The notes under the pieces were generated by a model. It was not told where the DNA came from and did no database searches. It saw nothing but the letters and a program-made list of their open reading frames with translations. A stretch of 64,000 nucleotides of DNA from Pseudoalteromonas shioyasakiensis (lineage in GTDB: Bacteria > Pseudomonadota > Gammaproteobacteria > Enterobacterales > Alteromonadaceae). The stretch spans positions 3,468,501 through 3,532,500 of the forward strand of contig NZ_CP077770.1 of NCBI RefSeq assembly GCF_019134595.1. The letters run 5' to 3'. Of this stretch, positions 38,511-45,574 are shown in pieces; the first letter of the stretch is position 1; every line of letters begins with the position of its first letter. The translations under genes were made by a program, and so were the position numbers.

Positions 38511-38654
38511 TTACTTTGCAGCTTGTGCTAACGCTGTTTGGTGCTGAACAACACTTGCTTGAACCGAATCAATTGCCGCTTTACCGGCTTGAATCGAACC
38601 TACGACAAGGGCAACAACCAATACCAAGCGAAAAAGTGAGGCTGATTTAGTCAT
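38511..38654 (-). CDS. 47-residue small membrane/secreted peptide between bet and exo
   Basis: ATG 38654 opens a 47-codon frame: MTKSASLFRLVLVVALVVGS, then a helical tail ending AQAAK. It has a basic start and a 15-residue hydrophobic stretch, and could be a signal peptide plus short mature part or a single membrane helix. Support for coding is that it has GGAGA upstream in the same two-hairpin leader architecture as the real genes around it. The function is unknown. Confidence 0.65.
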   Translation of the reverse strand: MTKSASLFRLVLVVALVVGSIQAGKAAIDSVQASVVQHQTALAQAAK

Positions 38655-38714
38655 GGAAGATCTCCAAAAAAAAGACGAGACCTTCCCCCTGACGGGAGAA
38701 TAATCCCGCCAGGG
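38655..38714 (-). promoter_or_regulatory. Two-hairpin leader of the 47-residue peptide gene
   Basis: Hairpin A (38687-38714) pairs CCTGGCGGGA with TCCCGTCAGG. Hairpin B (38655-38686) pairs GGAAGGTCTC with GGAGATCTTCC across a loop with eight T, like the radC leader, burying GGAGA. Confidence 0.65.
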
Positions 38715-38736
38715 TTAGTAAAATGAATGCGTGGCG

Positions 38737-39555
38737 CTAAGAAGCTAAAGGCTGTGTGAGCGCTTTGGCTGCTTGTTGTTGTGCATTAAATATTTCTTGT
38801 TTCGCAAACGTCAGTTCAACACCCTGAAAATGTTCATTGGCATATTCCAATGCACTATTCCAAGCGTTTGAAGCTTCTGCCCGCTCGATAAGCTTGTAAA
38901 CAAGCCCTCGGGTTCGATCATCAACTTGCTCGGGTGGAATCACTGATGGCTCAACAACGTGTGTTGCTTGGCCTTCGATAATTCGCTCCGCTTCGTCTTG
39001 ATCGAAAATCCCCACAAAGCCAAACGCAATGCGGGAACACTGGATCATGGATTTATGTCTTAGCATTCGCTTAGTGTGCGTCTGCCATGGACCATCTACC
39101 CGGTAAGGGCCATTTTTGCCGTTACCTTCAAAAGGCGGTCGATAGACTTCATCCAGATACTCAGTGATTTTGACTGGGTGCGAACGGTCGCGCCGATAGA
39201 TGATGCATTCCATCCATTCTGGGCATTCTTTCGCGCCATCCAGTGAGACTTTGTTTTCTGAAGTCTTAAACTCCATGCCATCAAACTGGTCGTGTTGATT
39301 GATGATGCGAGACCATCCATCGACACCTACCACTGGAATAATTCCAGCTTGTTTATCAGGGAACGCAAAAATCTCTTTGGTGAAAGGGTTCAAGCCATAC
39401 TGATCTGCAACCACCAAGAGCGCCATCATCTGCTCATTGGTCGGTGCACTACCGTCACGTTGCTTGAATGCTGTTGCTTTTAGAGTATCGAACAATTTGT
39501 TTGGATCGACACTAAAGCGCTCAGCAAAGCGTTGGATTAGCTTTGGTTTTTCCAT
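38737..39555 (-). CDS. bet: Bet, RecT-family single-strand annealing recombinase
   Basis: A 272-residue RecT/lambda Bet-type protein that anneals complementary single strands after Exo resection. Family signatures include VDPNKLFDTLKATAFKQ, LLVVADQYGLNPFTKEIFAFP and WQTHTKRMLRHKSMIQCSRIAFGF. ATG 39555 is preferred over an in-frame TTG at 39570, because GGAG lies six bases before it. The start and length match Bet of SXT. The gene follows ssb and precedes the 47-residue peptide gene and exo. Confidence 0.93.
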   Translation of the reverse strand: MEKPKLIQRFAERFSVDPNKLFDTLKATAFKQRDGSAPTNEQMMALLVVADQYGLNPFTKEIFAFPDKQAGIIPVVGVDGWSRIINQHDQFDGMEFKTSENKVSLDGAKECPEWMECIIYRRDRSHPVKITEYLDEVYRPPFEGNGKNGPYRVDGPWQTHTKRMLRHKSMIQCSRIAFGFVGIFDQDEAERIIEGQATHVVEPSVIPPEQVDDRTRGLVYKLIERAEASNAWNSALEYANEHFQGVELTFAKQEIFNAQQQAAKALTQPLAS

Positions 39556-39559
39556 TTTG

Positions 39560-39615
39560 GACTCCGACAATCAAAGTGGGAGTCTGCCCCTGACGGGAAA
39601 GTACTCCCGGCTGGG
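39560..39615 (-). promoter_or_regulatory. Two-hairpin leader of bet
   Basis: Hairpin A (39587-39615) pairs CGGGA with TCCCG plus CCC with GGG, with two mismatches. Hairpin B (39560-39584) pairs GACTCC with GGAGTC, burying the Shine-Dalgarno GGAG six bases before ATG 39555. Confidence 0.6.
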
Positions 39616-39634
39616 TTAAAGCGTTTTTGCTCGG

Positions 39635-40054
39635 TTAAAAATCTGGTTCAGGATATGTTTGTGCCCAATTAGTTTGGGAGCCCGCATCATCCGCCGGTGA
39701 TGGCTCAGATGCTTTGTTCACACTATCAAGAAGCAGAAACTCGTCCGCGTCCACTTCGGTCAATCGATGCTTAATGCCATCTTTCTCCCATGAGCGCGTG
39801 CGCTGAGGCCCTTGAACAAATAGCTTCGCTCCTTTTTGGATTAAATCTTTTGCTCTTAGCCCTAACTTAAATCCACCACGATCTCGAAAAACGACCCGAT
39901 GCCATTCCGTATGCTCTTTAAGCTCATTGGATTGACGGTCGCGCCATTTCTCAGAAGTGGCCAGTGAAATACTGGTCACTAAATCACCTGATGGATAGGC
40001 TCGTGTCTCTGGCTCAGCGCCAACGTAGCCTATGAGTGTTACTTGGTTTTTCAT
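39635..40054 (-). CDS. ssb: Single-stranded DNA-binding protein of the ICE
   Basis: A 139-residue SSB. The OB-fold (about residues 1-110) starts MKNQVTLIGYVGAEPETRAYP and contains TEWHRVVFRD, and the tail ends YPEPDF. The typical SSB tip is DDDIPF; this divergent tail has fewer acidic residues. In SXT, ssb, bet and exo form a recombination module. It has no structured leader: it follows the 108-residue gene by 15 bases with AGGAGA exposed. Confidence 0.92.
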   Translation of the reverse strand: MKNQVTLIGYVGAEPETRAYPSGDLVTSISLATSEKWRDRQSNELKEHTEWHRVVFRDRGGFKLGLRAKDLIQKGAKLFVQGPQRTRSWEKDGIKHRLTEVDADEFLLLDSVNKASEPSPADDAGSQTNWAQTYPEPDF

Positions 40055-40069
40055 GATGTTCTCCTCGTC

Positions 40070-40396
40070 TTAGTTGAACTCTGTGCACACAGTCGTTTCT
40101 ACCCGGCTGGGCAAAGAAGACTGACGGCGCAGATAGGTTGGTATTTCGAGTAAAGCCATGTCGTACTGATGTGGCTCTTTGTAAAACGCAGATGTCAAAC
40201 GGGGCATACCAGGAGCTTTAGGCACTGCCATTGGACGACGTTTTGGTGTTGGTGTGAGCAACCGTTTGATTTGAATAAATACAAATCGAAACGGGCGCAC
40301 GCTTTGACGAGCAACCAATCGTAAAAGCGACCAGCTCAGTTTTGCAAGCAACATAATGCCTGCGATTTGGATAATAAATCCGAAGATATATTCCAT
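40070..40396 (-). CDS. Small membrane-anchored ICE core protein, first gene of the module
   Basis: A 108-residue protein with one N-terminal hydrophobic helix (about residues 3-27, YIFGFIIQIAGIMLLAKLSWSLLRL) followed by a basic region (FVFIQIKRLLTPTPKRR) and a soluble tail. No known domain is seen. It is the first gene of the minus-strand ssb-bet-exo-cob-radC group and carries the strongest leader hairpins. Confidence 0.65.
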   Translation of the reverse strand: MEYIFGFIIQIAGIMLLAKLSWSLLRLVARQSVRPFRFVFIQIKRLLTPTPKRRPMAVPKAPGMPRLTSAFYKEPHQYDMALLEIPTYLRRQSSLPSRVETTVCTEFN

Positions 40397-40397
40397 T

Positions 40398-40459
40398 GGT
40401 GACTCCTTAATTAGGTTGTGAAGGAGTCACCCCCAACTGGGGAAAACTCCCCCAGTTGG
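40398..40459 (-). promoter_or_regulatory. Two-hairpin leader of the 108-residue protein gene (strongest of the set)
   Basis: Hairpin A (40433-40459) pairs CCAACTGGGG with CCCCAGTTGG perfectly. Hairpin B (40398-40431) pairs GGTGACTCCTT with AAGGAGTCACC, an unbroken 11-bp stem that buries AAGGAG, the Shine-Dalgarno six bases before ATG 40396. Confidence 0.75.
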
Positions 40460-40462
40460 GTG

Positions 40463-40763
40463 GTGAAAAGGCGAACCATTAGGAACGCATGGTTGAGCAT
40501 GTAAAAACATGCAGGCTATTTGTTTAAGGAGGCTAGCTACCTCTTAGTACCACTGAGAATACTCAGCGGCGGGCTTCCTTTGAGCTCATGCTCTCAGGCG
40601 CAGATATCACTGAAACAGATCAGCAATATTTGATAGTCAGTGTAACCGTCTTATTCAGACAGGATAGTTAGAAAGATGCTCAATTCTTCCACCTAGCTGA
40701 AAGGCCATTACCTCACAGAGGATTAGGCTAGGGACTGATTATTGTCATATCAGGAGCAAACTT
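40463..40763. other. Structured noncoding region between the recombination module and the s063-like gene
   Basis: The 300-bp divergent gap has no ORF worth reporting. It contains hairpins such as CCACTGAG-AATA-CTCAGCGG (40550-40569) and GCATGT-AAA-ACATGC near 40487-40502. It should contain the promoters of both flanking units, probably including SetCD-responsive sites; I cannot place a SetCD box with confidence. Confidence 0.5.
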
Positions 40764-41366
40764 ATGGCCCAAACAAAACCCAATTACTCAAAACCCATCT
40801 TTGAACAATCATTCACAATTAATAGCTTACAGGCGCAACGTGTCGTTGACCGTGTTTTTAGACGGACGGTCAGTGCGCTTTACGGAATCGATGTCATCCT
40901 ACGCATCATTGGCGATGAGAACGAAATTGATGAAGTAGAACAGATCATTAGCCAGTTGATCGAGGATTGCGCTAAAGCGGTAGACAACGAACAAGCTCGT
41001 TTGGACAAATTGATGGAGTCCAACGGCATCGATGAAGTACCTGACTACACCGACCCGATTACCTTCAACGCCAAAATCAGCTCGCCTCAGGTTGGCCAGT
41101 TTGTCGGCTTAGTTCGCAAACTCGATGCGTTGATGATCTCAATGGACACACTCTGGTTGTCTAGCGTGCTTAGCAACAAACAACGTGTTGATGGCAACTA
41201 CGCATGGCAACAGCGCATTATCAAACTGGCTCGACGCATTATTGATATCGAAATTCGAGCACGAAAATCAGCTCAAGCCAAGGGTAAAGAAGCAGAAGTT
41301 GAACAAGCAGTACCTTCAACCGATGACGATATCACTGAAGAGGAAACAGATACCCCCGCCAACTAG
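40764..41366 (+). CDS. DUF1845-like ICE core protein at the hotspot 4 edge
   Basis: A 200-residue cytoplasmic protein (SFTINSLQAQRVVDRVFRRTVSALYGIDVILRI near the start, an acidic tail at the end). It resembles DUF1845, the family that includes AcaB, a transfer activator in IncC plasmids. The link is from recollection and needs checking. In SXT the gene at this position is s063, the conserved edge of hotspot 4. It runs opposite to the recombination module. Confidence 0.6.
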   Translation: MAQTKPNYSKPIFEQSFTINSLQAQRVVDRVFRRTVSALYGIDVILRIIGDENEIDEVEQIISQLIEDCAKAVDNEQARLDKLMESNGIDEVPDYTDPITFNAKISSPQVGQFVGLVRKLDALMISMDTLWLSSVLSNKQRVDGNYAWQQRIIKLARRIIDIEIRARKSAQAKGKEAEVEQAVPSTDDDITEEETDTPAN

Positions 41367-41379
41367 GCTCCCATCAACC

Positions 41380-41398
41380 AGCCCCTCTCGAAGGGGCT
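41380..41398 (+). terminator. Stem-loop after the s063-like gene
   Basis: AGCCCCT / AGGGGCT forms a 7-bp stem with a 5-nt loop just after the stop at 41366. The T-run is short, so terminator strength is uncertain. Confidence 0.6.
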
Positions 41399-41465
41399 CT
41401 TCAATATTTGGTGTTGTGGACTTTGTAACAGAGTTTTGGACAAAAACGCGCTAGAGTATTTATTC

Positions 41466-41578
41466 GGTAACGCTCTAATAAACCGCGCAACAACGCGGAG
41501 CTTTCATTGTGTATAATTCGCGAAGCGAAACACAATGAAAGCGGAGTGTTTTGCGTCGGTTTTGATTAGCTTTGTTAG
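41466..41578 (-). repeat. attC-like site of cassette D (VCR-like length)
   Basis: On the minus strand it begins CTAACAAAGC, which includes the stop of the cassette gene, and ends GCGTTACC. It holds two nested inverted repeats (CTTTCATTGTG... and CCGCG...CGCGG). The TAACAA...GCGTTA frame and hairpin content fit an integron recombination site of about 113 bp. Confidence 0.65.
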
Positions 41579-41934
41579 ATGCAGTTTTGGAGAAGGATGC
41601 TTAATTCTTTTACATGAACTGAACGGGCTAACCCTTCACCTCCTGATGTAGAACAAGATGCACACCAATGAGCTCTTTCATGTGCAGTGCTAATCATTAA
41701 TTTTTCAATACTTTTACTAATTGCCGATTTATATTCTTTTTGGATTAATAATGCTCCAAAATCATGATCTTGAGGCCAAGGTAATTTATTTGCCAACACT
41801 TCAAATTCAGTGAGTAATTTTTTTGCCTCTGAAATATCCGTACATTGAGTAATTAAGTGAACAAGATCTTTAATGTTTTCAGTATTAAATCCAGCTTCAA
41901 TAATTTTAATCTGTGTTCTGTCGTAAATATTCAT
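41575..41934 (-). CDS. Cassette D: hypothetical protein
   Basis: A 119-residue soluble protein starting MNIYDRTQIKIIEAGFNTEN, with two cysteine-containing segments (CTD; WCASCS). No known domain. Its start comes directly after the attC of cassette C and its stop lies inside its own attC, the classic cassette arrangement. It is transcribed toward the ICE core, away from any visible promoter. Confidence 0.65.
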   Translation of the reverse strand: MNIYDRTQIKIIEAGFNTENIKDLVHLITQCTDISEAKKLLTEFEVLANKLPWPQDHDFGALLIQKEYKSAISKSIEKLMISTAHERAHWCASCSTSGGEGLARSVHVKELSILLQNCI

Positions 41935-41949
41935 AGTGACTCTGATTGC

Positions 41950-42039
41950 ATCTAACGCCCAAATTTAGCGCGGAAAGCCGCGCAGCGGGTTGACGTCGCA
42001 GCCAGCGCTTTTTGCTGGCGATAAAATTTGCTTGTTAGG
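41950..42039 (-). repeat. attC site of cassette C
   Basis: Read on the minus strand, TAACAAGCAAATTT at the start and AAATTTGGGCGTTAGAT at the end are complementary, with GTTAGAT matching the GTTRRRY core. Inner arms CGCCAGC/GCTGGC and CGCGG/CCGCG extend the fold. This is the most typical attC in the array. Confidence 0.85.
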
Positions 42040-42457
42040 AGACGGTACGGCTCATGTAGTAAAACCGCTCGTCTTCACTCGTTAAACCGAACCCTTGCCG
42101 CTTATACAAATGAACAGCTGGGCTATTTTTAAACACTCTAAGCTTTAAAGTTTCAGCACAGTGCTCTCTCGCGAGTCGCTCCGCCTCTGCAAGAGCGATT
42201 GAGCCAATACCTTGATTCTGATAACTCTGCTCAACTTGCAAATCACGTAACCAGCATTCTTCTGTATCGAAAGATAACCTCATGACACCAACAAGTATTC
42301 CCTGAACCAAAATGTCATAGTTCACAAGCTCTTGCGTCATTTTCTCAATCTGTGCTTCATCCCAATCTACAGAATATTGTTCATAATATGGTCGCATGTT
42401 CGACAGAGTAAAATGTGCTACTTTTGCTAAATCCTTAGCCGGTTCAAATATAACCAC
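42035..42457 (-). CDS. Cassette C: GNAT-family N-acetyltransferase
   Basis: A 140-residue acetyltransferase. LRDLQVEQSYQNQGIGSIALAEAERLA contains the acetyl-CoA-binding QNQGIGS pattern of the GNAT fold, and LRVFKNSPAVHLYKRQGF is the usual C-terminal strand-helix. The substrate is unknown. The start is a GTG at 42457. Its stop lies within its attC. GNAT genes are common integron cargo. Confidence 0.88.
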   Translation of the reverse strand: MVIFEPAKDLAKVAHFTLSNMRPYYEQYSVDWDEAQIEKMTQELVNYDILVQGILVGVMRLSFDTEECWLRDLQVEQSYQNQGIGSIALAEAERLAREHCAETLKLRVFKNSPAVHLYKRQGFGLTSEDERFYYMSRTVS

Positions 42458-42468
42458 CGCTCTAGTCT

Positions 42469-42569
42469 CCTAACGCCGTTTTAAGCGGCAAATTGCAGTT
42501 GGCTAAAATAAATGAGGCACGAACAAAAAGCCAACTGTAATTTGTCCGACTTGAAAACCCTTGTTATGT
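42469..42569 (-). repeat. attC site of cassette B
   Basis: On the minus strand it runs from ATAACAAGGG to GGCGTTAGGAG. Long complementary arms (ACAGTTGGC/GCCAACTG) enclose a 20-base loop. Position between two cassette genes supports the assignment. Confidence 0.82.
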
Positions 42570-42941
42570 TGCGGTATTAACCATTTTTTTATTTGATATT
42601 TTTAATGCTGAAACAACAATACAACCTGCAATTACTACAGCAACTAAATCCAGCCAATCAAAGACACCTGTTCCTAAAGTGGGCTGCATTACCTCGTATA
42701 TTACACAACCAACCATTAATCCAAATGCTGAGGATGGTGCTTTTTTAAAAGATTCTTTTGATAACCCTATTAAAAGAAAAATCGCAGTAATAGTCCCTGT
42801 AATACTTGGTAAATAGTTAGCCAAACCAAAATCAGCAATTTGATTGGAGTAAACCCAATCACGATAATATGTATCATCGAGATGTGTTAAAACTAGAAAA
42901 GTAGCTCCAGTTATAATAAATACTATTCGAATATTACTCAT
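42564..42941 (-). CDS. Cassette B: small four-helix membrane protein
   Basis: A 125-residue inner-membrane protein with about four hydrophobic segments (IVFIITGATFLVLTHL, LPSITGTITAIFLLIGL, SAFGLMVGCVIYEVMQ, LVAVVIAGCIVVSAL). No family recognised. ATG 42941 has AAGGA upstream; the frame is open for nine more codons into the attC of the previous cassette, which would be unusual for the real start. Its stop is within its own attC. Confidence 0.7.
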   Translation of the reverse strand: MSNIRIVFIITGATFLVLTHLDDTYYRDWVYSNQIADFGLANYLPSITGTITAIFLLIGLSKESFKKAPSSAFGLMVGCVIYEVMQPTLGTGVFDWLDLVAVVIAGCIVVSALKISNKKMVNTAT

Positions 42942-42952
42942 ACTTTCCTTAG

Positions 42953-43003
42953 CAACATAACGCCGCATTCAGCGGCTTGTCCGCTGCAATGCTTTGTTAT
43001 GCG
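42953..43003 (-). repeat. attC site of cassette A (short form)
   Basis: A compact site of about 51 bp on the minus strand: GCATAACAAAGCATT, CAGCGG/CCGCTG arms, and GGCGTTATGTTGC at the end. The start and end are complementary. Confidence 0.85.
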
Positions 43004-43008
43004 AACTA

Positions 43009-43761
43009 TTAGCCAGCAGCACGAGCTTTAATGCTCTGAATCACTTTTTCTCGAAACTCTCTATGTCCATGCGTTGCTCTAGGGTGAGCAATTCTAAAAC
43101 ATTCAATATTTGAAAATTCGTCGTCAACTGGCTTAAACTCCCAGTATTTCCCAGATATAACTTCGCCATTTTTATAGCCACTAAAGTGCTCTTCGAATAG
43201 ATCCCTTATTACTTGATCAACACCAACAAAGCCAGTAGCAAAAATAATCACGTCTGGCCTCAAGCACTTTATCTGGGCGGCAAGAAGCTTTTTAGAAACT
43301 TCTGTTATTTCTTTTAGCTCATTTTTCGGGCGTGTTCTAGGGCTTTTTTTGTTGTAATCCCAAGCAAATAAATTCCCATAAATAATTGACTCAGGATTAA
43401 CTTCAAGCTCCTTCGTCAGCCGAAAAAAATACTGCTTAAAACGACTTCGAGTTTTTGTAATAACTTTCCCATTCTTACTCACTGGTAGATGTCTTTTGTA
43501 ACGCCCAGTGGCCTCTTGCACAAGATCGGAAATTTTATTATTTTCAGCAAACTCTGCTACACGCTTAATTGTGTTTTTTTGATTGTCTGTATTCCAACCA
43601 GCAGTTTCTCGGCCAACCAACATTACTTTTAGGCTAGAGCTCCAGTATTCATCAAATGGGACAGGCAAGAATACACCAGAGTACTTATCTTCATTATGGT
43701 TAAATGAGTCAAATTTTAACTCTTTTAAAATCCTGCCATACTCATCAAGCAGCGCCTCCAT
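43009..43761 (-). CDS. Cassette A second gene: uracil-DNA-glycosylase-fold-like protein
   Basis: A 250-residue protein from ATG 43761, which overlaps the stop of the preceding gene as TAATG with AAGGAG upstream. LKVMLVGRETAGWN and RPDVIIFATGF, plus a late IAHPRATHGHREF, resemble the core blocks of a uracil-DNA-glycosylase-like fold. I cannot tell whether it is a repair enzyme or a distant member with another role. It forms a two-gene cassette with the upstream gene. Confidence 0.5.
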   Translation of the reverse strand: MEALLDEYGRILKELKFDSFNHNEDKYSGVFLPVPFDEYWSSSLKVMLVGRETAGWNTDNQKNTIKRVAEFAENNKISDLVQEATGRYKRHLPVSKNGKVITKTRSRFKQYFFRLTKELEVNPESIIYGNLFAWDYNKKSPRTRPKNELKEITEVSKKLLAAQIKCLRPDVIIFATGFVGVDQVIRDLFEEHFSGYKNGEVISGKYWEFKPVDDEFSNIECFRIAHPRATHGHREFREKVIQSIKARAAG

Positions 43762-44102
43762 TACGTGTCTCCTTTGGAAAGGTGAGTTGAGCCTTCTGGC
43801 AACCACTCAATACTCAAATCACCACCACCAAAGCGAACAATCCCTTCTTTTTTTGGTAGCACATTAAATTGGCCTCGGTGTGCAATAAAATCATCTAAAA
43901 GCTCAATCAGATGCAATTTGAAACCAGACTCCGTAACCTGATCGAAAATATCCTCTTCAAGTGTCCAAGAGGTGCCACTCAAGCGGTCTCCATCATCTTC
44001 AGCACAGAAAACCACCTCACCTGTAACTTTCACAATGTCTGAATGTTGCTTAGCCAGCATGGCAAGGCGTGCTGCTTCAAAGTTTTTATCGAAATTCGAC
44101 AT
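43761..44102 (-). CDS. Cassette A first gene: hypothetical protein
   Basis: A 113-residue acidic soluble protein (MSNFDKNFEAARLAMLAKQH at the start; GGGDLSIEWLPEGS near the end). No family recognised. It is translationally coupled to the glycosylase-fold-like gene by a TAATG overlap. Together they make one integron-type cassette between two attC sites. Confidence 0.65.
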   Translation of the reverse strand: MSNFDKNFEAARLAMLAKQHSDIVKVTGEVVFCAEDDGDRLSGTSWTLEEDIFDQVTESGFKLHLIELLDDFIAHRGQFNVLPKKEGIVRFGGGDLSIEWLPEGSTHLSKGDT

Positions 44103-44163
44103 AAATTTTCCCTTTTGCTTTTTTTCAGCTTACGCCACTCAAACGACAGAATGTGTCGCAGAA

Positions 44164-44224
44164 GCGCATAACATTTTAGTATTTATGCAACACGCTGTTT
44201 GTGTTGCATAATCGCTTGTTGGAC
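44164..44224 (-). repeat. attC-like site preceding cassette A, abutting the IS91-like element
   Basis: On the minus strand GTCCAACAAGCG, perfectly paired arms TTATGCAACAC / GTGTTGCATAA and an ending GTTATGCGC give an attC-like fold of about 61 bp. Its right end overlaps the terminal repeat of the IS91-like element at 44219, so the cassette that owned this site has been lost or replaced. Confidence 0.7.
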
Positions 44225-44486
44225 TGAGCCGCTACCTGCTCGGTGTGTCAGAGTTGGTGTTGTTTATGCTATGGGAATTTGCTTTTTGGAGGCTCTCACT
44301 TTCCTAGCTGATTTAATCAGCTTAGCGAGTGTTATGTAAGCTTTCCCTGCATTGCTCAGCGCTTATTATGTATTCATTACACCTAAATTTGCCTTAATAA
44401 GCAATTATATTTTTTACACGTACAGAGGCCGCTAGCCTGAGCAGTTAAGCAGGTTAACTAATTGATTTTAAGCAGCTACCTAGCTG

Positions 44487-45574
44487 CTAACTCGTTCGCT
44501 CTACTTTGGTCCTTGTTTCATATAACTGGAATACGCCAATTAACCGCAAGATACCTGCCTTACAATGCAGGCAAGGCCAATGCGGTATCAGTGTTACGTT
44601 TTCTGTCTTTAGCTTCTCCACTTTACCTCTGTGTGATTCTTGTGACCTTATTAATGCTAACTTTCGCTTGCGACACGCATTAGCTAAAAAGCCATAGTGG
44701 CGAATGCGCATAAACCCTTTGGGCAATACATGTTGTAAGTAGCGCCGTAAAAATTCATCACAACTCAGAGTCATGACTTTATCGCGGTTGTTATCTGCAT
44801 AATCGCGGTATTTAAAGCTCACTGTTTCTTCAGTCGCTGACACTAATCGCGATTCTGACATCACGCCTTTTCGGGTATAACGCGCAAGGTAACTAACTAG
44901 CTTTTCACTGTACGTTAAACAGGCTTTGCTATACACGCACCATTTGGTTGGCGTGCTTACCTTCGCGAATGAACTATCGCATTCATTGAGCGCCGCCAGC
45001 ATTTTCCCTCTGAACACTGTTGATAATGCTTTAACGGGGTATAAATAGCCTTTTTCTATTTCATGCCAGTGTGCTTTATCAAGCGCACCTGCGGGTATCA
45101 AACAATGCAAGTGGATATGCTGACTTAAGTTCTGCCCCCATGTATGCAGTACGCTTGTCATGCCTAACTGGCCATGTCTTTTTCGTTTCGCAAATTTGCT
45201 CAGCGTTTGCCATGTGGCTTTGAATAAACACTGATACAACGCGTTTGGGTTGTAGTGCGCAATGATATTCAACTCATGCGGGAGTGTAAAAACAAGGTGG
45301 AAATACCTACATGGTAATAAATCCTCCTGCTGTTTTTGCACCCATTTAGCCGTAGCCATGCCTTGGCAACGCGGGCAATGACGGTCTCGACAGCTACATC
45401 CAATCTTTTGCGACTCCCCACAGCTATCACATTGCCATGCTGATAACCGAGCTGACCCGTTCTGCATGATTGAAGGTGCTGACACACGCGCAGTTGTTGA
45501 TAACTCACCGTATGATGTTGGCGATAACTCTCAAGGCTTGAGTTTAAAATATCAGCGAGGTGTAAGGCGTTCAT
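44487..45574 (-). pseudogene. IS91-family transposase, frameshifted near its N-terminus
   Basis: The main frame (to 45485) holds CSCRDRHCPRCQG zinc ligands, HIHLHCLIPAGALD with the HUH-type metal-binding residues, and YLARYTRKGVMSESRL with the catalytic tyrosine. The N-terminal 40 residues (MNALHLADILNSSLESYRQHH...LQSCRT) are in a different frame that starts at 45574. Adding one base near 45437-45441 (CAGCATGG) joins the two. As it stands the transposase is split and probably inactive unless a low-level frameshift or internal start rescues it. Confidence 0.8.

Noticed and set aside
32139..40459. Leader hairpins as rho-independent terminators
   Set aside because: Most lack a T-run after the stem, and in every case the 3' arm of the second hairpin is the ribosome site directly before an ATG, which a terminator would not explain.
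45269..45574. Separate 101-residue protein upstream of the transposase
   Set aside because: Only its first 40 residues resemble protein, and they are the missing N-terminus of the IS91-type transposase; the rest is out of frame.
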